Counted from the stretch's first letter, positions 45,944-56,435 are shown. The stretch: DNA of 64,000 nucleotides from Pirellulales bacterium (GCA_019636335.1 JAHBXR010000015.1:62001-126000), one strand, 5' to 3'. Notes: a model not told the origin generated them from the sequence alone. A program made the numbers and translations.

Positions 45944-47155
45944 TTAACCGATCGTGGCACTCATCTGAAACACGGGCAGCAGCAGTGCAATCACGACGCA
46001 CAAAATGACACTGGCCATCACGAGCAGCATCGCCGGCTCGATCAGGCGCACCATGAGATCGAGCTGGCGGCTCGTCCGGCGGTCCAACCCGTCGGCGATG
46101 TTCACCAGCACGTTCTCGAGATTGTTCGACTCCTCGGCGACGCTGATCATCTCGACCACCGTCTGGGGAAACAGCCCGCACGAGGCCAACGGCCCCGCCA
46201 GCGTCTGTCCCGAGGAAATGTTCTCGCCCGCTTGTTGGATGGCCTGGGCCATGACGCGATTGCCGGTCGAATCGCTGCTGATCTCGAGCGACTTGAGGAT
46301 CGGCACGCCATTGTGCAGCAGCGTGCCCAGCACGCGGCAGAAGCGCGACACCGCCAGGTTCAAGAAGATCGGCCCGGCCACGGGGACCTTGATCTTCAAG
46401 CGATCGCGCACGAGGCGCCCCTTCTCGGTCTTGAGCTGCTGGCGGATCCAAAGGACCACGCCGATGGCCAGGGCGACGAGCAAGAGCCCGTAGCGACCGA
46501 TGAAATCGCTCGTGCCCAGGAGGGCGGTCGTCATGAAGGGCAACTCGCCGCGTTCTTCCAAGCGGGCGAACAATTCGGCGAACTTCGGCACGAAGAAGAC
46601 GATCAGCACCGTTACCGCGGACGATCCGGCAATCGCTAACAGCGCGGGATACGTGAGCGCGCCGACGACGCGGCTCTTGAGTTCTTCCTGCTGTTCGATG
46701 AAGTCGGCCGTGCGCTGCAGCACGTCTTCGAGAAAGCCCCCTTCGCCGCCGGCGCGGACCATGCTCACGGTCAACTCGTTGAAGACCTGCGGATGCCGCG
46801 CAAAGGCCGCATCGAGCGTCGAGCCTTCGGAGACCTGCGTCCGCACGTCCCCCATCACTTCGGTCAGCAGCGGGTTCGACGACTGCCTGGCCAGAATCTC
46901 GAGCGACCGCATCAGGGGCACGCCGCTCTTCATCAAGTCGGCCATCTGCGCGAGCGTCGCCGCGAGGGCCTGTTGCTTGACCTTCTTCGGTTTCTGCAAC
47001 GCCGCCAAGCGCGAGGTCTTCTCCTGCACGAGCCGCAACGGGAACAGCGCGCGATCGCCCAGCAGCACGAGCGCCTCGCGCTGCGTGGCAGCGGAGATCG
47101 TGCCGGCCACTTCCTGGCCTTGGGCGTTGCGGGCGGTGTAAGCGAAGTCGGGCAT
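45944..47155 (-). CDS. gspF: Type II secretion inner-membrane platform protein GspF
   Basis: The 403-residue protein starts MPDFAYTARNAQGQEVAG and has the duplicated GspF domain: QMADLMKSGVPLMRSLEILA in the first half and RVLGTLLHNGVPILKSLEIS in the second. Three hydrophobic segments are present, including VTVLIVFFVPKFAELF and the C-terminal PAMLLVMASVILCVVIALLL. It is the multispanning platform protein that contacts GspE. The ATG at 47155 matches the usual family start. Confidence 0.95.
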   Translation of the reverse strand: MPDFAYTARNAQGQEVAGTISAATQREALVLLGDRALFPLRLVQEKTSRLAALQKPKKVKQQALAATLAQMADLMKSGVPLMRSLEILARQSSNPLLTEVMGDVRTQVSEGSTLDAAFARHPQVFNELTVSMVRAGGEGGFLEDVLQRTADFIEQQEELKSRVVGALTYPALLAIAGSSAVTVLIVFFVPKFAELFARLEERGELPFMTTALLGTSDFIGRYGLLLVALAIGVVLWIRQQLKTEKGRLVRDRLKIKVPVAGPIFLNLAVSRFCRVLGTLLHNGVPILKSLEISSDSTGNRVMAQAIQQAGENISSGQTLAGPLASCGLFPQTVVEMISVAEESNNLENVLVNIADGLDRRTSRQLDLMVRLIEPAMLLVMASVILCVVIALLLPVFQMSATIG

Positions 47156-47220
47156 CGGCAGCAGAAACAAGGGTGGTGTCTGAAGAAAGATTCCGTCGAA
47201 TCAGGCTTCCATCAAGTTCA

Positions 47221-47294
47221 GTGGCACAGGCTACCAGCCTGTGAAATTTTCTTTATCCCTGCTCATTCATGCACAGGCCGGCGGCCTGTGCCAC
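47221..47294 (+). repeat. Twin-palindrome intergenic repeat, copy 3
   Basis: It has GTGGCACAGGCTACCAGCC at the left and CACAGGCCGGCGGCCTGTG plus CCAC at the right, with a 28-base spacer. It lies in the 182-base gap between gspE and gspF, the largest gap in the operon, where it could affect mRNA stability or expression ratio. Confidence 0.85.
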
Positions 47295-47337
47295 TTTTCT
47301 TCCAGGTTGTTTGAAGGTCTCTTTTCTTGGACTGAAA

Positions 47338-49035
47338 TCAGTCGGCCTTCGACACGCGCATGACCTCTTCCACGGTCGTCCGGCCCCACAGCACTTTGCG
47401 CCAGCCATCCTGACGCAGGGTCCGCATGCCGGCGGCCATGGCGGCCTGCTTGACGCGGAACGAGCTGGCACGCTCGGTCGCCAGGTTGCGAATTTCTTCG
47501 TTGGCGACGAGCAATTCGTACAGGCCGGCGCGCCCGCGATACCCCGTGCCGCGGCATTCGCGGCACCCCGCGGCACGATAGATCGGCGCGTCGGACGCGA
47601 GACACTCCTCGAGCGGAAAATCGGCCGGCACGTCGTCCTCCGTCGGCGAGAACGCTTCGCGGCAAGCCGGGCACAAGGTTCGCACCAGGCGCTGCGCCAT
47701 CACGCCCTCGACCGTGCTGGCCACGAGGAACGGTTCGACGCCGATATCGCACAAGCGCATGAACGCGCCGGCGGCATCGTTCGTGTGCAACGTGCTGAAG
47801 ACCATGTGACCGGTGAGAGACGCCTGCACGGCGATCTCCGCCGTCTCGACGTCGCGAATTTCGCCCACCAGCACCACATCGGGATCGTGACGCAAGATGC
47901 TCCGCAGCGCCGCGGCAAAGGTCAGCCCGATCTTGGCGTGTACCTGAATCTGGCTGATGCCGGGCAATTGGTACTCGACCGGGTCCTCGGTCGTGATGAT
48001 CTTCGTGTCTTCGCTCTTGATCTCGTTGAGCGCGCTGTAGAGCGTGGTCGTCTTACCGGAGCCGGTCGGACCGGTCACCAGCAGAATGCCGTGCGGCAAG
48101 GTGATCAGACGCTGGAAATCGGCGTAGATATCCTCGTCCATGCCGATGCCGCGCAGGTCGAACTTCATCTTGTCCTTGTCCAGGACACGCATGACGATCC
48201 CTTCGCCATGCAGCATGGGGATGATCGACACGCGGACATCGACCTCGCGTCCCGCCACCTTCAGCTTGATGCGGCCATCCTGCGGCAAGCGTTTCTCGGC
48301 GATGTTCATGTGGGCCATGATCTTCAGACGGCTGACGATCGCGGCCTGGAACTGGTTGATCTCCGGGGGGGTCGGTTGCGGCTGCAGCACGCCGTCGATG
48401 CGGTAGCGAATCTTCATGCCAGTGGCATGCGCCTCGATGTGAATATCGCTCGTCCGCGATTCGATCGCCTCGACGAGAATCTCATTCACCAGGCGCACGA
48501 CCGAGGCCTCTTGCGCCATCTCGGCCGCTTCGGAGCCGTCGAGCTCGAGCTCGTCGAGCACCTCGACCGTGCTCGACTGGTCCTGCCGCTGCGCGATCAG
48601 ATTGTCGATCGTCTCCGAACCGACGCCGAAGTTCGCCTTGATCAGCTTGCCGATCTCGTCGCTGACGGAGAGCACCGGCGTGACGCTCAAACCGGTGGCC
48701 GCCGCCACGGCGTCCAGCGCGTAGAGATCGAAGGGATCGCTGGTGGCCACGACGAGCGAGCCGTTCGTCTGGCTGAGGGGAAACACCGCGTGGCGGTGGA
48801 TGAGCTTGGCCGGCAGGCTGGCCAGCAGCGTGCGATCGACCTCGAAATTGCTCAGATCGATGAACTCGAGCCCCAGTCCGTCCGCCAGCACCCGGAGCAC
48901 TTCTTCCTCGCGAGCAAACCCCATCTGCACGGCCAACTGGTCGAGGCGCGCGCCATCGCCGGCGTGCGAGCGCGCCACTTCGAGCTGTTGGGCGTCGAGA
49001 AGGCCCTTCTCGACGAGCAGTTGGCCGGCATCCAT
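47338..49035 (-). CDS. gspE: Type II secretion ATPase GspE
   Basis: The 565-residue protein has the N1/N2 docking domain, the [20 protein letters not shown] block, Walker [11 protein letters not shown] (about residue 320), the Asp box [13 protein letters not shown], Walker [10 protein letters not shown], the STLHTND His box, and a C-terminal zinc-binding tetracysteine (CPAC near 455 and CREC near 490). It powers pseudopilus assembly and is the first gene of the operon. The ATG at 49035 opens a normal family N-terminus. Confidence 0.96.
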   Translation of the reverse strand: MDAGQLLVEKGLLDAQQLEVARSHAGDGARLDQLAVQMGFAREEEVLRVLADGLGLEFIDLSNFEVDRTLLASLPAKLIHRHAVFPLSQTNGSLVVATSDPFDLYALDAVAAATGLSVTPVLSVSDEIGKLIKANFGVGSETIDNLIAQRQDQSSTVEVLDELELDGSEAAEMAQEASVVRLVNEILVEAIESRTSDIHIEAHATGMKIRYRIDGVLQPQPTPPEINQFQAAIVSRLKIMAHMNIAEKRLPQDGRIKLKVAGREVDVRVSIIPMLHGEGIVMRVLDKDKMKFDLRGIGMDEDIYADFQRLITLPHGILLVTGPTGSGKTTTLYSALNEIKSEDTKIITTEDPVEYQLPGISQIQVHAKIGLTFAAALRSILRHDPDVVLVGEIRDVETAEIAVQASLTGHMVFSTLHTNDAAGAFMRLCDIGVEPFLVASTVEGVMAQRLVRTLCPACREAFSPTEDDVPADFPLEECLASDAPIYRAAGCRECRGTGYRGRAGLYELLVANEEIRNLATERASSFRVKQAAMAAGMRTLRQDGWRKVLWGRTTVEEVMRVSKAD

Positions 49036-49499
49036 GGCGTCGCCTCAAGGTGTTCTGGCCACTCGGAAAGTGGATCCCGAGCGTCGGCAATTCCAGCGGC
49101 AGGAGTCGTGCGACATCCGTTTCGCGACTTGCCACTAGTGGTTCAGTCCACTACGCGCCGGCCCGATCTCGTCCGGCGATTCGCGTCTGGCACTCTGTCG
49201 AGGCACGCAGGCTGGGGTGGAGCGTGCCGCATCTCCGGGGGTGGGACGACTGTGGGTCGTCTCGTTGGGGTGGGGTCAGCAGGCGAATAACCGCCCGTCG
49301 ACATCGCATGCAGCCTAGTTGATCCGTTCCGGCCGAGTCAAGCCAGAACTTGATGAAAAGGGCGTTTGCCGGCCACCCGCCCGGGCCCGCCGGCATCGAC
49401 TTATATCTTTAGCTCGTAAATGTTTCGGCGCCGTGCTGGCAACATTTGATGGCGAGAAGTTCGCCACCCCTCGTCCTGGCTGGGTATAATCTCGGTACT
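49036..49499. other. Divergent intergenic region upstream of gspE
   Basis: The 464 bases between gspE and the EF-hand gene must contain the promoter of the secretion operon, but I could not identify a convincing -35/-10 pair on the minus strand. I see no gene or RNA here. A -10 box for the rightward EF-hand gene is listed separately. Confidence 0.5.
49485..49490 (+). promoter_or_regulatory. Consensus -10 box of EF-hand gene
   Basis: A perfect TATAAT ends nine bases before the ATG at 49500. Transcription would start at or within a few bases of the start codon, so the mRNA may be leaderless. The -35 region is weak. Confidence 0.45.
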
Positions 49500-50354
49500 A
49501 TGCCAAAACCGACTCGATTCTCGCCTCTGCAATTCTGGTTCCCGGCCGTCTCGGTGGGCGCCCTGACGATTGTTCTGTGGGGTGCTGCCGAGGGCGCCGC
49601 GCAAGAGCCGGGCCAGCCCACGCGCGGCAGCGCCGCGACGCGTGGCGCCGGGCGAGCGCCGCAGGTTTCGGACGGCATCTCGGGCAAGGTGCTCCGCTAT
49701 GCGAGCAAGCTCGTCGCCAAGCATGACGCCGATCTCGACGGCAGACTGCAAGAGCCCGAGTGGCGGCGCATGTCGGGCACGCCGCGGCTGGCCGATCTCG
49801 ACGGCGATGGGATCATCACCGTCCATGAACTGGCCCAGCGGGTCGCCAGCTACAGCCGCCAACGCACGTTGCGCCTGATGCCGGCCCGCGAGGCCGAAGA
49901 ACTCCCCGTGGCCAGCGCCGAGGAACCTGCCGCCGAAGACAACGAGGCCACGGTCGCCCTGGAAGGTCCGATGGCGAACCCTGCTCCCGAGGCCGCCGCA
50001 GCCGGCAATCCCGCGCCGGGCGGCAATGCCGACAACACCGACCAGAACCCCGATCGTCGTCGGACGAAGAAGTCGAAGCAGTTTTTCGTCCCTACCTCGC
50101 GACTGCCGAAGGGGGTCGCCAAGTGGTTCAGCGAACGCGACGCCAATGGCGACGGACAGGTGAGCATGGTCGAGTATTCGTCGAAGTGGTCGCAAGCCGA
50201 GGCACTCGAATTCGCCCGCTACGACAAGAACGGCGACGGCATTATCACGCCCGACGAAGCAACGACGGGCACGCCCAAGCGGACCAAGAACGAGCCCGCC
50301 CCCACGGCCTCGGCCGATGCGGGGAATCTACCCGCGGGCGCCACCGCGCCATAG
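49500..50354 (+). CDS. Exported protein with four EF-hand loops
   Basis: The 284-residue protein has a signal or anchor segment (FWFPAVSVGALTIVLWGAAE) and two EF-hand pairs. The loops DADLDGRLQEPE and DLDGDGIITVHE come first; after an Ala/Pro/Asn-rich linker come DANGDGQVSMVE and DKNGDGIITPDE. Three of the four have full acidic ligand spacing. Exported calcium-binding proteins of this kind are common in planctomycetes. It lies between the secretion operon and the giant N-domain repeat protein and is transcribed towards the latter. Its specific role is unknown. Confidence 0.85.
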   Translation: MPKPTRFSPLQFWFPAVSVGALTIVLWGAAEGAAQEPGQPTRGSAATRGAGRAPQVSDGISGKVLRYASKLVAKHDADLDGRLQEPEWRRMSGTPRLADLDGDGIITVHELAQRVASYSRQRTLRLMPAREAEELPVASAEEPAAEDNEATVALEGPMANPAPEAAAAGNPAPGGNADNTDQNPDRRRTKKSKQFFVPTSRLPKGVAKWFSERDANGDGQVSMVEYSSKWSQAEALEFARYDKNGDGIITPDEATTGTPKRTKNEPAPTASADAGNLPAGATAP

Positions 50355-50405
50355 GGGGGGGATTGAGCGCGTGGCGACCGTTCAGCTTGAGCGCACCGCG
50401 GGAGC

Positions 50406-53400
50406 CTATCTTGAAGAGCGCGGCACGCGTCGCGGCACGCGTCGCGGACGCGGCCGGCTGCCTCCCCCGCCGCCAAAGCCACTTTGGCCGCTGAGCCGGC
50501 CGATCGCCTCTTCCACGGCCAGGATATTCGTCTTCTTCAGCGGCACCACGCGCACCGTGCGGGCCGGATCGGCCGCCGCCTCGTCGAGCGAGTGTACCAA
50601 TTGCTCGACCTCGACCAGCAGCGGGCCGGGCGCCAGCACGATGATCGAATTGGTCAGTTGATCCACGGCCAAGGTCATCAGCGGGCCCGAGCTCGAAGCC
50701 CCCAGTTGCTGCAACACGCTCGCCAGCTCGCGCGGCACGCCGCTAGGAATCGGCAGCTTCGCCCCGCCCGACGTGAGCTGCGTCTGGTAGACATCGCGCA
50801 GCACGTCTTCGATCTCTTCGGCCCGGGCGTTGTGGATCTGGATCTGCTTGGGCTTCGTGGCCACGAGCGTATCGGGCACGTCGGCCGAATCGAGTACCTC
50901 GAGCAGCGCCTCGATCGCGCGGAGATCGGCCTGTCCGGCCTGCACGATCAGGGCGTTGAGCCGCGTGTCGGGCACGATCGTGACGATGCCGCTGCCCCGT
51001 CCGCCGAAAAATCCGCCGCGGAAGAGCTTTTGCAACGTGTCGGCCATGTCGGCGGCGTTGGCGCTCTTCAGGTTGAAGACGGTGAACTCGCGTCCCGGGC
51101 GCCCTCCACCACTTTGCGCCAGGTTGCGCAACAGCGCCTCGAATTGATCGAGCGCCTCGAGATCGTCGGAGCTGATCGTAATGCGGTCGTTGCTCGGGGC
51201 GACAATAATCGGCGGGGGCGTCGGTTCAACCAGTTCGCTCGGCGGCTGGATCGATTCTGCTTCTTCCTCGTCCGCCGCAGGCTCGGCGGCCACTTCGCTG
51301 GTCGCGGGATCGGCCTCGGCAAGCTGGCAGACCCCATCGAGCGGTTCACCATCGATCCCCGACGTGTCCGGCGAATCGGGGGCGGGTGCTGGCGGAGCGG
51401 GGGGCTGCGTTTCGCGGCTTTCACGCAGCGTGGGGGCCACGGCCGACGGGGTAACCACGCGGATCGGATTCTTGCGCAACTGCGGCCACACGCGCGACAA
51501 CTCGGCCATCGCCGAGTCGATCTCTTGTCGTCCCATGCGAATGACGCGTAGCTTGCCCCCCCCCGAGCTGCCGGCGGGAATCTCGACGAGCAGGGGTTCG
51601 CCCATCTTGGCCAACAGGCTGCGAATCTCTTTCAATTGCGCGGCGCTGCCGCGGACCACGAGCTGCCCCGTGGCGGCGTCCGAATCGATCTTGGGCGGAT
51701 CTTCGCCTCCAAATCGATTGCCGTCGTCGTCGAACAAACGCTCGATCGCCATCTGTGCCGTAAAGGGATCGACCACCGTCAGCGGAAAGACTTCGAGCTC
51801 CTGCGGGGCGGTCTGCATTTGCTCGATGGTCTGGCGAATGATGCGTTGCTGGTCGGGACGCGCCAGCGCTACCAGGTGCTTGCTCCGCCGCGATGCGCTC
51901 AGCTTCACCTCGGGCGACTTCACGAACAGCGGCGTCAGGGCTTCGAGCACCGTATACGATTCGGCCGTGCCCAAGGGATGCACTTCGAGCTGCACGGTAG
52001 CCTCGGGCGTGCCGGTGCCTTCGATCTCTTCGATCACCGAGCGGATCTTTTCCTGCTGCGACGGCGGCGCCCAGGCAATCAGCTTCTGCGTGGTGGGGTC
52101 GAGCGAGAAGCGAATCTCGGGACGCGTGGCGTAAAGCGTCGTGAGCGTGCTGTAGACGTTCGTGGCCAGCGAGATCTGCAAGGGATAGACCTTCACCTCG
52201 GGCACTTCTCCCGCGGCGGCCGGATGATCCATTTCGGCCACGGCCGCGGCGAGTCGTTCGTGCTCGGCGGGGAGCGCCGTGGCGACGATCCCCCCCTGCC
52301 GCGTATCGATGGCGATCCGCGCCGTCGGCACGAGCGCCTGCATCGTCGAGAGTGCCGCCGTCGGATCGGCCGCTTCGAGTCGGTAGACCTTGGCGATCGG
52401 CTTCTGGTCTTCCGTATTGCCGGCGTTCAATTGTTCGATCGCTTCGCGAATCGCGGCGTGCTCGTCGGCGGTCCCCCAGGCCAGCACGCTGTGCGACCTG
52501 GCATCGCTCAAGACGCGGGCGTCTTTGACCACGCTCTGCAGCATGACCACCAGCGAGCTCGGATCGGCGTCGCCAATGGGATAGACCGAAAGCGTACGCT
52601 GCAACTCGGCGCTCGGCTGCTCTTCCATCTGGGCGATGGCCCGCTCGAGCGCCGCATGGTCCTCGGGCGTGCCCCAGGCCACCACGCTGCCCGTGTTCGC
52701 GTCGATCGCCACGCGCGCCGTCGGCACGAGCGTTTGCAGCACGTAGAGCGACGTGGCTCCGTTGGCGCGGCGCAGCGGATAGACCACCACGGTGGGCGTT
52801 TTCTCGGGAGGCAGCTTACTGTCCATCTGCTCGACGGCGGCCCGGATCGTCTCGTGATCGGCGGGGGTCGCCCACGCCGCCAGGCTCTGATTCGTGCGAT
52901 CGGCCGAGAGCCGCGCATTCGGCACCACGGCCTGCAGCATCGTGGCCAGTGGCACGGGATCCGCCTTTTGAACCGGGTAGACGACGATCCGCGGCCGTTC
53001 GCCTTCAGCCGGCAGATCGGCATCCATCGATTCGATCGTCGCCCGCGCTGTGGCCTGATCGCGCGGCTTGGCGACCACGATAATCTGTCGAGTCTCCGGC
53101 TCGACGATGACCTGTGCCTCGGGCAACAAGGTTCGCAGAACGGGCAGCGCCGACTGAGGATTGAAACGCTCGAGTCGGTAGGTGGTCATCACCGCCTGCT
53201 CCTCGGGGGGGAGCTCGCGGTCGAGTTGCGAGATGATCGTGGCGATCGTGGCGTGCTGGTCGGGCTGGGCCCAGATCGCGATCTCGCCCGTCGTCGCGTC
53301 GGGAATCACGCGAATGCCCGGCAATTGCTCGCCGAGCGTCGACAGGGCCGTCGTCACCTTGCGGTGATTCGCCAGCGACACCTTGTGAGTCTGCAGTTCA

Positions 53401-55172
53401 TCCTCGGTCTCTTTCGGCGTGGCCTTTTCGACCTGCTCGACGGTCGCGCGGACCGTTTCCTGATCGGCGGGCGTGGCGATCACGCTCAGACGCTTGGCCT
53501 TCTGATCGAACGTGGCTTGCGCTTTCGGGACTACTTTCGCCAGCAACGTCGTTAGCTCGGCCACGTCGTCGAACGTCAGTTGATAGACCTGCAACTGCGG
53601 CACCTGCTCGGCCGGCACATCGACGTCGAGCCGGGCGATCAGCTCTTTGATCCGCTCGTGATCGGTGGGCGTCGCAAAGGCCACCACGCGCCCCGCACTG
53701 CCACCAGCCGAAATGCGCGCCTCGGGCACGAGCGCCGCGAGCGCCGCCACCATCGTCGCCGGTTCGGCCTTGTGCAGGGTGTACACCTCGAGCGTGCGGT
53801 CGCGGTCGGCCGAGTCCGTATCCAACTGGCTCACGGCGCCCGCGATCAACTCCTGATCTCCCGGCGTGGCCCACGCGGCCAGGCTTCCCGTCTTCGGATC
53901 GATCGCCAGGCGCGCACTCGGCGTGACCTGCATGAGAAAATCGAGGATGCTGCGCGCATTGCCCGCCCGCAGCGGATAGACCTTGAGCTCCGGCTTCTTG
54001 TCGGCCGGGGCCTCCTTGCGCATCTCGTCCATCGCCAGTTGAATGCCCGCGTGCTGCGTGGGCGTGGCAAACACGGCGATCTGTCCCAGTCGCTGGTCGA
54101 GGGCGGCCTTGGCGTCGGGCATGAGCGCCTTGATCATCTCGAGCGCCACGGCGGCGTCGATCGCGTCGAGCGGATATGCCACGAGCACCGACTTCTCGGG
54201 CTCGCCTGGCTTGGCCGAAGGCACCGCACTCGAGGGGAGAGGCATCGATTCAATCACCGCCGCGATCGAGCGCATCTTGCCGGCCGTATCGGTCACCAGG
54301 ATCTGCCGCGTTGCCGTTAATGGGGTCGCTTTGCCTTGCGGCCCCAGCAGCGGCGTGATTTCGGCCGTCACCTGCGCGGGATCGCGCGTCTCGACCGGAA
54401 ACAGCACGCTCACGATCTCGAACTTGCCACGGTCGGTCAGTTCTTCGAGCGTGACTCGCGGCACGAGATCGCCCGGCACCCCCTCGGTCACGTTGAGCAA
54501 CATGAGCATGTTGTCGCGGCGAATGAGCGTGTACCCCTTGGTCAGCAGCACGCCGTTGAGCAGGTCGATGGCGTCGGCCACCGTGTACTCGCGCGAGTCG
54601 GTGTAGTTGAACGAACCGGGGGGAGGCGCATCGAGCACCAGCGATAGCCCCGCCTGATCGGCAAACCAGCTCAGCACGTCGGTCCAGGGCTGAAAGCGGA
54701 AGCTGAAGCGCAGCTTCTTTTCTGTCGGCGCTTCGACAGCGGGGCGCAATTTGCCCGCCGCGATCATGCGCTGCCAGGCGGCCCGCTGGTCCTCGGTCAG
54801 GACGGCGGCCAGTTGAGTTTCGACGGCCGCGATAATCTCGGGACGCTTCGACTCCGGCGCGTCGCGCAGCGATTCGGCACGTTCGGCCACGAGCTTGCGA
54901 ATCTTGGTCGACTGCGCCTCACTCAGGCCGAGTTGCTGCGCAATCGCGGGGTCGATCAGTGCCACGTAGCTGGGACCTTCGGCCGTGGGGGCCGGCGCTG
55001 CCGGAGTGGCTGCCGGCGCAGGCGCCGTAGGGGGCGTGGGCTCAGTGGCCGCTGGTGTCGAGGGCTCCTGCGCGCGCAGCACGACCGGGTTGCCAGCGAC
55101 GAGCAGACAGAGCAGCAAACCCAGCAGCGCGATCAGAGATCCCGTGCGAAACGGGAAGGCAAGGCATGACAC
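50406..55172 (-). CDS. Giant exported protein of tandem secretin-N (NolW-like) repeats, no secretin channel
   Basis: The roughly 1588-residue protein has a signal peptide (GSLIALLGLLLCLLVAG), a Pro/Ala linker, a helical segment, and an STN/N0-like domain (FQPWTDVLSWFADQAGLSLV). About fourteen tandem repeats of 65-70 residues then follow the pattern VYPL…A…L..LVP.A…D…..AWATP.DH..I…..QLD. After an acidic Pro-rich linker come two longer N-type domains (FTVFNLKSANAADMADTLQK; IVTIVPDTRLNALIVQAG) and a Gly/Arg-rich end. Secretin core motifs are absent. I chose GTG at 55172, with GGGAG nine bases upstream; ATG at 55250 is the alternative. It may form a periplasmic scaffold around the secretin encoded nearby, but that is inference. 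Confidence 0.8.
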   Translation of the reverse strand: MSCLAFPFRTGSLIALLGLLLCLLVAGNPVVLRAQEPSTPAATEPTPPTAPAPAATPAAPAPTAEGPSYVALIDPAIAQQLGLSEAQSTKIRKLVAERAESLRDAPESKRPEIIAAVETQLAAVLTEDQRAAWQRMIAAGKLRPAVEAPTEKKLRFSFRFQPWTDVLSWFADQAGLSLVLDAPPPGSFNYTDSREYTVADAIDLLNGVLLTKGYTLIRRDNMLMLLNVTEGVPGDLVPRVTLEELTDRGKFEIVSVLFPVETRDPAQVTAEITPLLGPQGKATPLTATRQILVTDTAGKMRSIAAVIESMPLPSSAVPSAKPGEPEKSVLVAYPLDAIDAAVALEMIKALMPDAKAALDQRLGQIAVFATPTQHAGIQLAMDEMRKEAPADKKPELKVYPLRAGNARSILDFLMQVTPSARLAIDPKTGSLAAWATPGDQELIAGAVSQLDTDSADRDRTLEVYTLHKAEPATMVAALAALVPEARISAGGSAGRVVAFATPTDHERIKELIARLDVDVPAEQVPQLQVYQLTFDDVAELTTLLAKVVPKAQATFDQKAKRLSVIATPADQETVRATVEQVEKATPKETEDELQTHKVSLANHRKVTTALSTLGEQLPGIRVIPDATTGEIAIWAQPDQHATIATIISQLDRELPPEEQAVMTTYRLERFNPQSALPVLRTLLPEAQVIVEPETRQIIVVAKPRDQATARATIESMDADLPAEGERPRIVVYPVQKADPVPLATMLQAVVPNARLSADRTNQSLAAWATPADHETIRAAVEQMDSKLPPEKTPTVVVYPLRRANGATSLYVLQTLVPTARVAIDANTGSVVAWGTPEDHAALERAIAQMEEQPSAELQRTLSVYPIGDADPSSLVVMLQSVVKDARVLSDARSHSVLAWGTADEHAAIREAIEQLNAGNTEDQKPIAKVYRLEAADPTAALSTMQALVPTARIAIDTRQGGIVATALPAEHERLAAAVAEMDHPAAAGEVPEVKVYPLQISLATNVYSTLTTLYATRPEIRFSLDPTTQKLIAWAPPSQQEKIRSVIEEIEGTGTPEATVQLEVHPLGTAESYTVLEALTPLFVKSPEVKLSASRRSKHLVALARPDQQRIIRQTIEQMQTAPQELEVFPLTVVDPFTAQMAIERLFDDDGNRFGGEDPPKIDSDAATGQLVVRGSAAQLKEIRSLLAKMGEPLLVEIPAGSSGGGKLRVIRMGRQEIDSAMAELSRVWPQLRKNPIRVVTPSAVAPTLRESRETQPPAPPAPAPDSPDTSGIDGEPLDGVCQLAEADPATSEVAAEPAADEEEAESIQPPSELVEPTPPPIIVAPSNDRITISSDDLEALDQFEALLRNLAQSGGGRPGREFTVFNLKSANAADMADTLQKLFRGGFFGGRGSGIVTIVPDTRLNALIVQAGQADLRAIEALLEVLDSADVPDTLVATKPKQIQIHNARAEEIEDVLRDVYQTQLTSGGAKLPIPSGVPRELASVLQQLGASSSGPLMTLAVDQLTNSIIVLAPGPLLVEVEQLVHSLDEAAADPARTVRVVPLKKTNILAVEEAIGRLSGQSGFGGGGGSRPRPRRVPRRVPRSSR

Positions 55173-55408
55173 GATCCAGGCTCCCAGGGGGTGGGATGTC
55201 GGCAGGCGGGCGTAGCGAGTACGGGCACCACCAGGGGTACCACCCCTCATGGTAGTCGCCGGGCACGCCCCATGCCAGCGCGAAGTGGTACGAAAAGCCC
55301 CTGGTTTCAGGCTCTTTCTAGCTCTCGAGTTAATCTTGCCAGCAGCATTGCGGTAATCAAAGAGAGGGATTTGCCGAAGTCCACCTGAACGGTACCCGGA
55401 GATTCGCG

Positions 55409-56350
55409 ATGAAGAGCCCCGGTCGTGTCGTGGTCGCCGGAGGCAGCGGCTTTCTCGGCGTCTCGCTGGCGAAGCACCTGGCCGATCTCGGCTGGTCGGT
55501 CGTCGTACTCTCGCGTCATCGGCCGAACATCACCGGACCGTGGCGACATGTAAGCTGGGACGCCCGCCACCTGGGCGATTGGGTGCAGCAACTGGAGGGC
55601 GCAAGCGGTCTGGTGAATCTCGTCGGCCGAAGTGTCGATTGCATCAAGACCCCCGATCACCAGGATGAGATTCTCCGCTCACGTGTCGAGGCGACCCACG
55701 TGCTCGGACGTGCCGTCCGCGCAATCGAAAACGCTCCACCGGTTTGGGTCCAGATGAGCACGGCGCACCTTTACGGCGATCCGCCACAGATGACGTGTAG
55801 CGAGGATTCGCCGTTCGGCTATGGCTTTGCCCCCACGATCGGGCAAGCCTGGGAGACCACGTTTGCCGAAAGCGTGCTGCCCACCCAGCGTGCTGTGATT
55901 CTGCGTACGAGTTTCGTGATCGGTCGCGATCGAGGAGCCGGCGGCGGTGCCTTATCTCGCCTGCTGACGCTGGTCCGTTGCGGCCTGGGGGGCAAGGTCG
56001 GATCGGGCACGCAAGGAATGAGTTGGATCCACGAGACCGACTTGAACCGCTTATTCGAACGTGCCCTGACCGATCGCAGCATGCGGGGACCCTACATCGC
56101 GTCGTCGCCGCATCCGGTCTCGCAAAGAGACTTCATGCGCGCATTGCGTCGCGCAGTCGGCATGCCGCTTGGATTGCCTGCTTATGCGTGGATGGTGAGA
56201 CTGGGTGCGCCGTTGTTCATGCGCACCGATCCGGAGCTGGCACTCTACGGCCGATACGTCGTCTCGACACGTTTGCCAGAGGAAGGCTTTGCCTTTCGAT
56301 TCCCCGATCTAAAAGCAGCGCTGGCCGACCTGCTCGAACGCTCTCGGTAG
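55409..56350 (+). CDS. TIGR01777-type NAD(P)-dependent epimerase (YfcH/SDR39U1-like)
   Basis: The 313-residue protein has the extended-SDR nucleotide-binding motif GGSGFLG at residues 11-17, the [10 protein letters not shown] block characteristic of the YfcH family, [10 protein letters not shown] with the Ser, [20 protein letters not shown], and [17 protein letters not shown]. The end of the protein ([14 protein letters not shown]) matches the family C-terminus. The substrate of these proteins is unknown. GGAG lies ahead of the ATG at 55409. Confidence 0.88.
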   Translation: MKSPGRVVVAGGSGFLGVSLAKHLADLGWSVVVLSRHRPNITGPWRHVSWDARHLGDWVQQLEGASGLVNLVGRSVDCIKTPDHQDEILRSRVEATHVLGRAVRAIENAPPVWVQMSTAHLYGDPPQMTCSEDSPFGYGFAPTIGQAWETTFAESVLPTQRAVILRTSFVIGRDRGAGGGALSRLLTLVRCGLGGKVGSGTQGMSWIHETDLNRLFERALTDRSMRGPYIASSPHPVSQRDFMRALRRAVGMPLGLPAYAWMVRLGAPLFMRTDPELALYGRYVVSTRLPEEGFAFRFPDLKAALADLLERSR

Positions 56351-56435
56351 CCGGGATGACTTCGAATACGTCGGCAGTACAGAATGCGGAATGGACCGGC
56401 GGGGGGAACCGAGTCAGAACTTGACTCCCAGCATG

